NCBI GenBank assembly: GCA_037783415.1
Contig: JAZGTN010000047.1
Span: 3,100,001 to 3,164,000, forward strand
Length of the DNA: 64,000 bases
Source: Leptasterias polaris
Taxonomy: Eukaryota; Echinodermata; Asteroidea; Forcipulatida; Asteriidae
Direction of reading: 5' to 3'
In this document: in pieces, positions 41,501 through 45,210 of the stretch
Numbering within the stretch: position 1 is the stretch's first letter
How the letters are laid out: each line of letters begins with the position of its first letter
Program-made: the position numbers and the translations under genes
Notes under the pieces: model-generated
What the model was told of the DNA's origin: nothing
Seen by the model: only the letters and a program-made list of their open reading frames with translations
Database searches by the model: none

Positions 41501-43992
41501 TAGTGCAGCAATTTAAAACATTTATGGGAAATAACAAAAAATGCAGATATTAAACTTCGATAAAAGTAATCAAGCTTGGGTAAAAACTCTGTCGTTATGT
41601 TGACAAGCTCTTACTTTATTTCAGCCGCAACATCTGCCCCGCCAACTACTGCAGAAGTAACCGTAACAAAGCAAAGTCCCACACAAGGTGAGAAAGCTAA
41701 CGCCACCCAGTTGTCATCGACAGTTGACATTTCACGGGTTGATTTGGTGGTGTTTGTTAATTGAAAATAAAGTATAAAAGGAATTTACACTTCCAAAAAG
41801 TAGAGATGCAATAATTAACCTCAATGAATTACCATAAATTAGTTTGGGTAAAATATCTGTCTGGTTGACAAAATGTGTCGATCAAAAGATCCCTTTAGTT
41901 TGATCGAATCATTAGAATGGTCATAGTGAGGCAATTACTTTTAAACATTTTTTGGAAATTCCAACTCACTCTGATCAAAATTAACCAAATTTGATAAAAT
42001 CTCATCGGTATTAATTTGACTAGTGTTGTTGTTTGTTTGTTTTTATTATTATTATTATTATTTATTCGACCAAAACAAACAACAAACCAAAGTTACAATA
42101 GCACAAGAAAGAACATTAACGGAAAAACAGTTATAAAAAAAGCAAGTAATAAGGAAAATAAATACAAAATTAGAAAAATAAAATTTATACAAATATAATT
42201 TAATTAATAAATAAAATGCATTATTTGCATTATTGATGATCCGAATTTCATTTCAGCCGTTACGGATGCCCTGCCAACTACTGCAAAAGTTACCGTAACA
42301 AAGCAAAGTCCAACACAAGGTGAAAAAGCCAACGCCATCCAATTTTTCACTAATTTGATTTACTTTAATTGGATCGATTCAATAAACTGATCATGTGAGG
42401 CGGTTATAAACATTTGGAGACCCCAAATTGCATCAAAATAACCAAGTTGCACTCTATGAAAGTCCGTGTCGGCAAATACCCGGTCCGGGTCCCGTGGGGG
42501 CTGACCCACTCATGGCTCAATGACCCTGAATGTGTCAAATTGACCAAGAAAAGGGTAACGATGACGCAAAATCCGTCATAAGATTCCATATTGTAACCTT
42601 TCTCCCGGGTCAGCTTGACCCGGAAATGGGTCAGGGGCCACGGGACTCGGAAGTTTTCAGAGTGTGAGGGAAATCTCTCTTCCGTAAGTTGATGAAGATT
42701 TCGGTTTATTTCAGCCGTTACAGATGCCTCAACAACTACTGAAGAAGCTGCTGTAGAGGAAGAGCAAATCCCAGAGAAAGGTGAGAAAAACTACTTTGTC
42801 AGAAAAGTCATCTCGAAATGTTATCGAATGAACAAGACCACATGGAAAGCACCAATTCAAATACTAAACTCTAATACTGATGTTGAATAATTTGCACGGT
42901 TCTACTTTAAAGCATTGGACCCGTGGAGAAGTATAGAACTTTCTATTGCAACGTCGCAACCCGAGTTTTTGCCAACCGAAGTTGAAAAACTATATAGAAA
43001 GCCATAACTGCAAATCAAAAGCGATAGCCATAGTTTGTAACAAATGTTTACAAAAATATTCAAAATTAGTGTTGAGATTGTTGGAAACAAATCAACCAAT
43101 TATGGAAGGTATTTCAGTTCATGAATCTTTACAGAAAATTATGAATTTGGTCACAACATACACGATTGAACATACACGATTGCTAACATTCGGCCGTCTA
43201 TGCCAACCGGCGCATTTTGTTTATCAACAATGGAAAGGTCTACAGCTGACTATCAAATATTAAAACCGATCCCCATTATGTCCTGCTACTTTCTGTAATA
43301 CCAATCGCCACGGTCTTGAAAATACAAACGTTGCTTCAAAGGGTCATCGTGTGAGGAGGGCGCCATTACACTCTTAAATTCCCGGACCTGACCTGAATTC
43401 CAAGTCCCTATCCTCGAGGTCTGACCCATTTCTGTTTCAGGCTGACCCGAACACTGGTGAAAAGGGGGATTTTGAACTCAGATACTGCGTCAGTTTTAAT
43501 ACCAATGTCTGGGTCATTTTGACACAAATTCCGGGTCGCACTGACCAAGAAATGGGTCAGGACCAATATGACCCGGATTTCTAGTCAATTCTGACCCTGG
43601 GGCCGTTATAGAGTTTAGAAAATCGTCCAAGACTTAAACCCACTTTAATTCAACAACTGTTCGGCCAACGAGATTTGAAACCTGTTTGTTTTGTGGTTTT
43701 TCCCCCAGTCGTTGATTACCCCGAGTTCAAGTCAGGTTACTACAACCGCCTATACAAAGGTAGCTACATCGGTAACCCCAACCCTTTATCAACTGAGGTA
43801 GCTTGGAATCTCAAAAGGTGTGCCGCATACTGCGTCGTACATGATCTGTGCTACATCTTTGACTTTGCACCAAGAACAGGCAAATGTCATCTCTACAAAC
43901 TGCTTGACGAAGTCATCCCGATTCCTGACAGCAACGTCTACATCTATGAATTGGCGAAATGTCTCTCTAAGCTATCGATTTGTAAGAATTAA
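13776..43992 (+). CDS. Secreted two-domain F-type lectin with Thr/Pro linker and PAN-like domain, 14 exons
   Basis: The coding exons are 13776-13896, 34989-35096, 35829-35933, 36758-36997, 37904-38008, 38383-38472, 39522-39767, 40136-40186, 40836-40898, 41229-41291, 41625-41687, 42257-42319, 42715-42780 and 43709-43992. They total 1668 nt and give 555 residues. All introns are GT-AG and phase 1, and the frame stays open throughout. The order is signal peptide (about 1-38), FTP/F5-8C-like domain 1 (41-191), domain 2 (192-338), linker (339-461) and PAN-like domain (462-555). F-type lectins bind fucose and serve innate recognition in fish and invertebrates (known); binding by this protein is inference. 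There is no transmembrane segment or GPI signal, so it is probably secreted. The weakest point is the 21-kb link from exon 1 to exon 2; a closer first exon cannot be excluded. Confidence 0.82.
14080..14360 (+). repeat. GATT/CAAT microsatellite
   Basis: Degenerate (GATT)n, with inverse CAAT stretches at the left end. The Ile-Asn-Gln-Ser-rich minus-strand frame over it is a product of the repeat. Confidence 0.85.
14643..15500. mobile_element. Fold-back element with arms of 20-bp repeats
   Basis: The ends are GTACGAAGCTGTTTAA and its inverse TTAAACAGCTTCGTAC. The left arm (14700-14990) has about 14 units of the type AACCCGTACGTACGCCTTAC. The right arm (15237-15455) has about 10 units in the inverse sense, AAGGCGTACGTACGGGTTA. 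A loop of about 245 bp holds decayed units. CGTACGTACG is itself palindromic. No coding capacity. Confidence 0.85.
15501..16719. other. Intronic DNA, no gene seen
   Basis: A run of about 14 G (15519-15532), short GC-rich repeats near 15680-15780 (CGCCCGGG), then unique AT-rich DNA. No open frame of note. Confidence 0.45.
16720..17226 (+). mobile_element. 5'-truncated LINE tail (CR1/L2-like)
   Basis: Frame 16732-16998 carries the conserved LINE polymerase tail: AWKAMNDRAPPYLKEIL, then RAFSVSAPTLWNSLPLHIR and LLKTHLFN. The stop is followed by a 3' tail with GGCGCTTTACAAGT and an (ATT)8 end at about 17203-17226. The copy is cut at its 5' end near 16720. The insertion is relatively intact for a fragment: no frameshift over 88 codons. 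Confidence 0.88.
17227..17712. other. Intronic DNA, no gene seen
   Basis: Unique sequence. The part near 17305-17400 (TCTATCTATTGGAAAATGAG) weakly resembles 62740-62800. Confidence 0.35.
19020..19340 (-). mobile_element. SINE-like repeat with degenerate tRNA-type promoter
   Basis: On the minus strand, CTAGATAGCTCAGTTGGTAG and GGTTCAAATTCC (about 19150 down to 19085) resemble A and B boxes of a tRNA-derived RNA polymerase III promoter. The acceptor and T stems do not pair, so it is not a working tRNA. The flanking AAACTGACTGGGTAAATTTT recurs at about 19303-19325, framing the repeat. Related copies are at 36340-36612 and 39335-39440. Confidence 0.7.
20041..20230 (-). mobile_element. Possible retroelement 3' tail, minus strand
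   Basis: A run of TTTATTTATT followed by AT-poorer sequence. Similar T-rich starts are at 26555, 42030 and 48590. This resembles reverse-oriented LINE or SINE tails, but no coding part is present. Confidence 0.3.
20690..20885. repeat. Small palindrome with CCCTAA repeats in the loop
   Basis: TTTTCCCTACGAACTGTTTG and ACACCCGCGCATGCGCA on the left return inverted as TGCGCATGCGGGTGT and CAAAAAGTTCGTAGGAAA. The loop at about 20780-20796 reads CCTAACCCTAACCCT. Confidence 0.75.
21386..21660 (+). repeat. Diverged relative of the 45-48 kb tandem unit
   Basis: CTAGACTGGACCATTCAAT, CTAAACCCTCTGATAAAGTG and nearby words occur in the same order as in the 1-kb unit at 45.2-48.4 kb. The rest has drifted. 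Confidence 0.55.
21729..22280 (-). mobile_element. TIR element family D copy 3, rearranged
   Basis: It begins ATAGACTGTGCAAATCTC and follows the reverse of the copy at 3903-4648. An internal block (ATCAAATCATTG, TTAGATCTATG, CTGACCAACAAAAATAA) that should lie near the left end is found at 22203-22270 instead. The far terminus is absent. Confidence 0.7.
22281..22924. other. Intronic DNA, no gene seen
   Basis: Unique AT-rich sequence, then a pyrimidine-rich stretch (22795-22890). No repeat or open frame recognised. Confidence 0.4.
22925..23300. mobile_element. 375-bp end-to-end palindrome
   Basis: The outer arms carry CGAACCGACCATGATGATGTT and its inverse AACATCATCATGGTCGGTC. The inner arms (23071-23102 and 23118-23148) are perfect over 31 bp around GTACGCGCGTCCGATCTAGG, with a 15-nt AT-rich loop. 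The whole element can fold into one hairpin. A partial copy of one arm is at 30384-30483. Confidence 0.85.
23401..23644. other. G-run and CA-rich patch, no gene seen
   Basis: About 15 G at 23402-23416, then GTGTGTCC and ACACACACC patches. The overlapping small frames have no domain. Confidence 0.4.
23645..24299 (+). mobile_element. TIR element family D copy 2
   Basis: It begins ACTGTGCAAGTCTCGCGCG and tracks 3903-4640 closely, with one internal deletion near 23935. The right end stops inside the terminal repeat at GATACGCGCGATAC, where the next element begins. Confidence 0.8.
24320..25227. mobile_element. TIR element with ATAGACCTTATGCAT ends
   Basis: TATAGACCTTATGCAT on the left and ATGCATAAGGTCTATTA on the right are inverted. 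Subterminal arms of about 55 bp match in inverse around CAGTCAGTATAATGGAGATC (left 24340-24380, right 25028-25075). The interior has no protein I recognise. Confidence 0.7.
25263..27159. mobile_element. Mutator-like non-autonomous element, 9-bp TSD
   Basis: GGCGTGCCG flanks both ends exactly (25254-25262 and 27160-27168). The ends are TAGTCTTGGTGCAAGACG and its inverse. Inverted arms of about 150 bp (25263-25418 and about 27010-27159) are nearly identical apart from a short duplication of CGCTATCAC-containing sequence in the left arm. Arms over 100 bp with a 9-bp duplication are the known signature of MULE elements. No MULE transposase frame is present. A fold-back element is nested inside at 25966-26491. 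Confidence 0.9.
25966..26491. mobile_element. Fold-back element with 21-bp repeat arms
   Basis: The ends are TATGGTGTTCCATATGTGCC and its inverse GGCACATATGGAACACCATA. GGTTCG lies just outside both ends (25960-25965 and 26492-26497), a likely target duplication. The left arm has 12 units of 21 bp of the type CGTCGCCTTTTCAATTTTGT. The right arm has about 8 units in the inverse sense. About 45 bp of unrelated sequence forms the loop (26251-26295). Because 21 is divisible by three, several strands and frames read open as heptad repeats; none is a real gene. Confidence 0.9.
27169..28339. other. Intronic DNA, no gene seen
   Basis: Unique AT-rich DNA with a C run at about 27877-27888 and an A run near 27925. 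The 67-codon frame at 27553 has no domain and no matching splice sites. Confidence 0.4.
28340..28660. mobile_element. Inverted-repeat element enclosing telomeric repeats
   Basis: CAGCGAGGGGTTTTGTACTG and CGTCTTGAGATAGGAGACTAC on the left return inverted on the right as GTAGTCTCATCTCAAGACAG and CAAAACCCCTCGCT. Arms of about 65-70 bp enclose the CCCTAA tract. CAGCGAGGGGTTTTGTAC is also at about 21341-21360, so this end belongs to a dispersed family. Confidence 0.8.
28422..28571 (+). repeat. Interstitial telomeric repeat (CCCTAA)n
   Basis: About 25 near-perfect CCCTAA units with a few CCTAAT and CCATAA variants. This is the vertebrate-type telomere repeat, also used by echinoderms and most other animals. 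The Val-Arg repeat frame on the minus strand is a translation artefact. Confidence 0.95.
28661..29427. other. Intronic DNA, no gene seen
   Basis: Unique AT-rich DNA with a short GATGAT run near 28872. Nothing else recognised. Confidence 0.4.
29428..29960 (+). mobile_element. Degenerate LINE 3' end
   Basis: Remnants of the polymerase tail are visible in shifting frames: a Trp-Asn-Ser motif near 29520, then KSINTFKCKLKSFLLNSQRT and a stop near 29612-29671. The 3' tail includes CGCCACAAGCTTTTGCTTT and ends in repeated TTGAA units at 29941-29960. Frameshifts and stops make it a pseudogene. Confidence 0.75.
29961..30383. other. Intronic DNA, no gene seen
   Basis: AT-rich; contains short mirrored words (AATGTTATCTCCAATGATAACATT at 30056-30080) but no clear element. 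Confidence 0.4.
30384..30483 (-). repeat. Partial copy of the 23-kb palindrome arm
   Basis: CTGTTCACGTGACTT and TGTACGCGCGTCCAATCTAG follow the order of the right or left arm at 22925-23300. The copy ends at the loop. Confidence 0.6.
30486..30715. mobile_element. 230-bp MITE with CCATCTTTACGGGCA arms
   Basis: GCCATCTTTACGGGCA (30510-30526) is mirrored as TGCCCGTAAAGATGGC (30676-30692). The outer ends carry TATAGATAG-like and CTATCTATA words. No coding capacity. Confidence 0.65.
30945..31640. mobile_element. 700-bp inverted-repeat element carrying a nested MITE
   Basis: The ends are GGTACCATTTCTGGGGCGG and, inverted, CCGCCTCAGAAATGGTACC. The inner arm CATTTTCGTGAAATAATGCA with GCTCCCAACG (about 31096-31128) is mirrored at 31570-31602. 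The left arm is followed directly by a 180-bp MITE (31129-31312) that has no mirror partner. Confidence 0.78.
31129..31312. mobile_element. Near-perfect 54-bp TIR MITE, nested
   Basis: Arms of about 54 bp run from AGCCCGGTTCATACTTCCTG through TGCGAATGCGAAGCGAAT to TTGACGTCAC. They are mirrored on the right with about one mismatch. TTAA is present at both borders (about 31127-31130 and 31309-31312). Arm identity suggests a young insertion. Confidence 0.85.
31700..31890 (+). repeat. 17-bp minisatellite
   Basis: About eleven units of the type CCCCTATGTTCCGACAC, with ATATTACGA variants in every third unit toward the right, suggesting a 51-bp higher-order period. Confidence 0.88.
31975..32210 (+). 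repeat. Direct repeat pair of about 40 bp
   Basis: TAATGCGCCTACCGCGTGAG followed by CNACCTCGTTCC occurs at 31980-32014 and 32171-32203. The spacer is unique. Confidence 0.75.
32505..32560 (+). repeat. GGCGAC hexanucleotide repeat
   Basis: Six to seven units of CGGCGA/GGCGAC. The Arg-rich stretch read through it is low-complexity translation. Confidence 0.85.
33065..33440. repeat. Inverted repeat with AAAATTTCGTTTTCTC subunits
   Basis: AAAATTTCGTTTTCTCNTG with AAATAATTTTC occurs twice on the left and returns inverted twice on the right as GAAAACGAAATTCGGAAAAT. GTGAAAATCTCGCGCG near 33319 echoes the family D terminus. Another fold-back with direct repeats in its arms. Confidence 0.65.
33678..33755 (+). 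repeat. Tandem ACTTATCGTGTACGTACACGATAAG palindromes (positions given)
   Basis: Three consecutive copies of a palindrome whose core is CGTGTACGTACACG. The trailing TTTATTCATGTGGCGGCAA and ACGCTTCCGT recur at about 36203-36231 after a similar palindrome cluster, so the two loci are copies of one repeat. Confidence 0.8.
33840..34988. other. 3' part of lectin intron 1; no separate gene
   Basis: Part of this (33960-34060, CACTTCGGGCTGGATGTTGG) resembles 60680-60790. The rest is unique, with a pyrimidine tract just before the exon 2 acceptor. Confidence 0.4.
34989..35096 (+). CDS. Lectin exon 2: start of F-type domain 1
   Basis: 108 nt, phase 1 at both ends; acceptor TTTGTAG|CA, donor ACTG|GTAAGG. 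It encodes GKSASQSATYDYETYNADKA and then VDGNIQSYFRTG. This is the usual opening of FTP/F5-8C domains, where a K-x-x-x-Q-S start precedes an A-V-D-G-N loop. Confidence 0.92.
35829..35933 (+). CDS. Lectin exon 3: core of F-type domain 1
   Basis: 105 nt, acceptor AATACAG|GG, donor TGTG|GTAACT. It encodes HPWWRVDLEAEYSLGSITV then LRTDCSNCG. W-W-R-V-D-L is the family's most conserved motif. The R-x-D of the fucose site is present, but the following basic residue is not. Confidence 0.93.
36079..36235 (+). repeat. GTACGTAC palindrome cluster, second locus
   Basis: Four decayed palindromes of the CGTGTACGTACACG type, then TTTTATTCATGTGACGGCAA and CACGCTTCCGTT. Matches the repeat at 33678-33800. Lies in lectin intron 3. 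Confidence 0.75.
36340..36612. mobile_element. Two tRNA-like SINE heads in inverted orientation
   Basis: The minus strand at about 36425-36370 and the plus strand at 36541-36610 both carry TAGCTCAGTTGGTAGAGC-type A boxes and TTCAAATCCC-type B boxes. About 115 bp lie between them. The T-arm (GTTAG...CCCGC) cannot pair, so neither is a functional tRNA. Related to 19020-19340. Lies in lectin intron 3. Confidence 0.75.
36758..36997 (+). CDS. Lectin exon 4: end of F-type domain 1
   Basis: 240 nt, acceptor TTGTTAG|GA, donor TCAG|GTACTA. It encodes FIGAVARAG, DNQQCGLPATVEQ, ITFHCDP, ANYVSLDIDPSRP and LHIAEVTV. The last is the terminal strand typical of FTP domains. The donor lacks the usual AAGT, so it may be weak; read-through meets a stop at 37030-37032 after twelve extra residues. 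Confidence 0.92.
37033..37903. other. Lectin intron 4
   Basis: AT-rich with a G-rich patch (37253-37278). The frame 37411-37599 has no splice or domain support. An AG at 37917 (CTTACAG) is a decoy acceptor: it would put a stop in frame. Confidence 0.6.
37904..38008 (+). CDS. Lectin exon 5: start of F-type domain 2
   Basis: 105 nt, acceptor TTTCCTCCAG|TC, donor ACCA|GTAAGC. It encodes VIPLQGKKTKQSTNLGD, then MAFDGNTGTYSET, aligned with exon 2. The acceptor was chosen because only it keeps phase 1 and an open frame. Confidence 0.9.
38383..38472 (+). CDS. Lectin exon 6: core of F-type domain 2
   Basis: 90 nt, acceptor TTTCAG|CT, donor TGTG|GTAAAT. It encodes NPWWRLDLGDEHCIGRVNV then PRVNCCG. 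The R-x-(N)-C-C-G-x-R pattern is completed by the first residues of exon 7 and fits the fucose-binding R-x-D-x4-R/K motif with Asp changed to Asn. Confidence 0.92.
38473..39521. other. Lectin intron 6
   Basis: Two G runs (about 38500-38513 and 38627-38639), a GA-rich patch, and a decayed copy of the tRNA-like SINE at 39335-39440 (TAGAGCGCCGGTGTCACG). Confidence 0.6.
39522..39767 (+). CDS. Lectin exon 7: end of F-type domain 2
   Basis: 246 nt, acceptor CAAGCAG|GA, donor GAAC|GTAAGA. It encodes NRFIGVTVRAGVNLTH, ENQQCGSPATAAQ, FGFMCEP, AKYVSLDIS and LNIAEVTVEE. Its length (82 codons) and motifs match exon 4 (80 codons), showing that domain 2 is an intragenic duplicate of domain 1. The Asn-Leu-Thr is a potential N-glycosylation site. 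Confidence 0.93.
40136..40186 (+). CDS. Lectin exon 8: linker exon
   Basis: 51 nt encoding PTTAEVVTVEEQTPTE; acceptor TTCAACAG|GA, donor GAAG|GTGAGA. It is the first and most diverged member of the linker exon series and leaves domain 2 directly. Confidence 0.85.
40276..40584. mobile_element. MITE family N copy in lectin intron 8
   Basis: From AGGCCATGTAACCTGTGAC to AACATTGTC, flanked by TA. It matches 51929-52259 including ACATGTTTACAAAAGAGCCA. The ends are short inverted repeats around CCATGTNACCT. Confidence 0.7.
40836..40898 (+). CDS. Lectin exon 9: 63-nt linker repeat
   Basis: Encodes TAPPTTAEVTVTKQSPTQ; acceptor TTTCAG|CC, donor CAAG|GTGAGA. The Thr/Pro/Ser content suggests a mucin-like, O-glycosylated stalk (inference). 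It starts a duplication unit of about 393 bp. Confidence 0.88.
41229..41291 (+). CDS. Lectin exon 10: 63-nt linker repeat
   Basis: Encodes TALPTSAELTTTKQSPTQ. The preceding and following intron sequences match those of exons 9 and 11 closely (GTGAGAAAGCTAAGTTGCCG), so exon and intron were duplicated together. Confidence 0.88.
41625..41687 (+). CDS. Lectin exon 11: 63-nt linker repeat
   Basis: Encodes SAPPTTAEVTVTKQSPTQ, almost identical to exon 9. It lies 396 bp after exon 10. Its downstream intron diverges after about 15 bp. Confidence 0.88.
42257..42319 (+). CDS. Lectin exon 12: 63-nt linker repeat
   Basis: Encodes VTDALPTTAKVTVTKQSPTQ; acceptor ATTTCAG|CC, donor CAAG|GTGAAA. More diverged than exons 9-11 and separated by a longer, AT-rich intron. 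Confidence 0.87.
42465..42660. mobile_element. MITE with TGACCC-rich ends in lectin intron 12
   Basis: GGGTCCCGTGGGGGCTGACC on the left mirrors GGTCAGGGGCCACGGGAC on the right. Related TGACCC-rich blocks are at about 43380-43610 and 48840-49260. Confidence 0.65.
42715..42780 (+). CDS. Lectin exon 13: acidic linker exon
   Basis: 66 nt encoding VTDASTTTEEAAVEEEQIPEK; acceptor TTTCAG|CC, donor AAAG|GTGAGA. Start and splice context match the other linker exons, but the second half has turned acidic. Confidence 0.85.
43380..43615. repeat. TGACCC-rich repeat in lectin intron 13
   Basis: Several TGACCC and GGGTCA words in inverted arrangement (GACCTGACC..., GAAATGGGTCAG). Resembles 42465-42660 and 48840-49260; borders unclear. 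Confidence 0.5.
43709..43992 (+). CDS. Lectin exon 14: PAN/Apple-like C-terminal domain
   Basis: 284 nt; acceptor TTTCCCCCAG|TC; stop TAA 43990-43992. The Cys pattern is RCAAYC, then DLCYIFDF, GKCHLYKL, and later AKC and ICK. The C-x3-C ... C-x-x-F ... C-x-L-Y order is that of PAN/Apple modules, which mediate protein or glycan contacts in secreted proteins. The N-terminal Cys of classical PAN domains is not evident, so the fold call is likely rather than sure. Confidence 0.88.
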
Positions 43993-44296
43993 CAGGACGG
44001 TTTCATTTGTTGGGCAAAGCTATCTGGTTGATACCATTTTAGTAAAAGGGATGAGGTTCACACACCGACAATAATTACTTAAGGTTGTAAAAAGAACTGT
44101 TGGAAACAGCACGATGGTGTAAGAGTGTGCGTAGATTATGATGGTGAAATTTAAGACACCTTTTTAGTACTTTAATTTGGTATGACCTCCATCCACACAA
44201 ATAATTGGTTAGACGCAATCATTATGGATATTGGATTTGGAGGGAAATTAAACATTCATCAACTTACCTGAAATACACGTAAGCTACATCATATAT

Positions 44297-44390
44297 AAAT
44301 ATAACATGGTTTGAGGGTGAACAGTATACAAATATAACATGGTTTGAGGGTGAACAGTATACAAATATAACATGGTTTGAGGTTGAACAT
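44297..44390 (+). repeat. 33-bp tandem repeat, three copies
   Basis: The unit starts AATATAACATGGTTTGAGG and ends GAACAGTATAC. The last copy is partial. Lies in the predicted 3' untranslated region or just past it. Confidence 0.88.
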
Positions 44391-44396
44391 CCCGAG

Positions 44397-44470
44397 GTAA
44401 AGGAAGTTGACAAACTAGTTCCCGAGGCGAAGCCAAGGGTCTTAGTTTGTCAACTTCCAATACCGAGGGG
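44397..44470. repeat. Short hairpin
   Basis: GGAAGTTGACAAACTAGTTC and AGTTTGTCAACTTCC are inverted around CCCGAGGCGAAGCC. CCGAGG words lie outside both arms. Confidence 0.7.
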
Positions 44471-44524
44471 AGCTAATATCGACTGATTAACCCGAAATAA
44501 ATCATGTAACATTTGTTTAACTAG

Positions 44525-45210
44525 ACCTCATACATATTCATTTTTTTTTAAGAAAAGGCATCTTTACTGTCCACGATATTCTCTAGTTCGGCCTCATTGA
44601 GTTCCGGAAAACGTTTAACGTGTGCCGCCATCTTTTCATGAGTTGGATGTCGCTTGGGTGATGTTCGCGCATGCTTACAACGCCCATAAAACAGTGCCAC
44701 GATCGTAAAGCGCATGACAAGTAGACTAACGCCCAGTTGACTTGTCATGCGTATTCACACACATGATAACATTTTTAGCATGTGTGTGAATACTCGCTTG
44801 CGCGCTTGGTAAACAGCAAATATAGCATCTGGCACGTGATGTTGAATGGACCAGTGAGAATACGACTCTCGTCATGAATACGTACGAGGGTATAGTAAAC
44901 ATGATAGACGCGCATTGTTCGGAGGTGTGTATGCACATGTACTATTTCTTTTGTGTACATTTTGACTCCCAAAATGGCGGACAGGAAACGCGTGTGTAAT
45001 TGCGCTGCGCGTTGTGCAATGGGTCTATATGGGCTTTTGTCCCAAAGTGTCTGTGTCGATTCCCCATTAAGGTAAATTAACATCAGCTGAAGGTAATTGA
45101 TTCAAAGGAGGGCGCTATTTGACGAACTTTCTACACAATTTACCAACTGAATCTCCGGTGGGAGACACAACATTTCTTGCTACACCAGCTACAGAGCTGG
45201 CATACGTTTT
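44525..45210. other. Intergenic, no gene seen
   Basis: Holds short mirrored words around 44735-44790 (CATGCGTATTCACACACATG and CATGTGTGTGAATACTCG). Minus-strand frames of 70-100 codons have no domain and overlap one another. Confidence 0.4.

Larger units (their letters stand above)
44247..44501 (+). promoter_or_regulatory. Candidate polyadenylation signals of the lectin gene
   Basis: ATTAAA at 44247-44252 and AATAAA at 44496-44501 are the first good signals after the stop at 43992. Either could end the transcript; the sequence alone does not decide. Confidence 0.35.

Noticed and set aside
42946..43263. 105-codon frame in lectin intron 13
   Set aside because: Not bounded by phase-1 splice sites, no domain, and the exon 13 to 14 join is already in frame without it.
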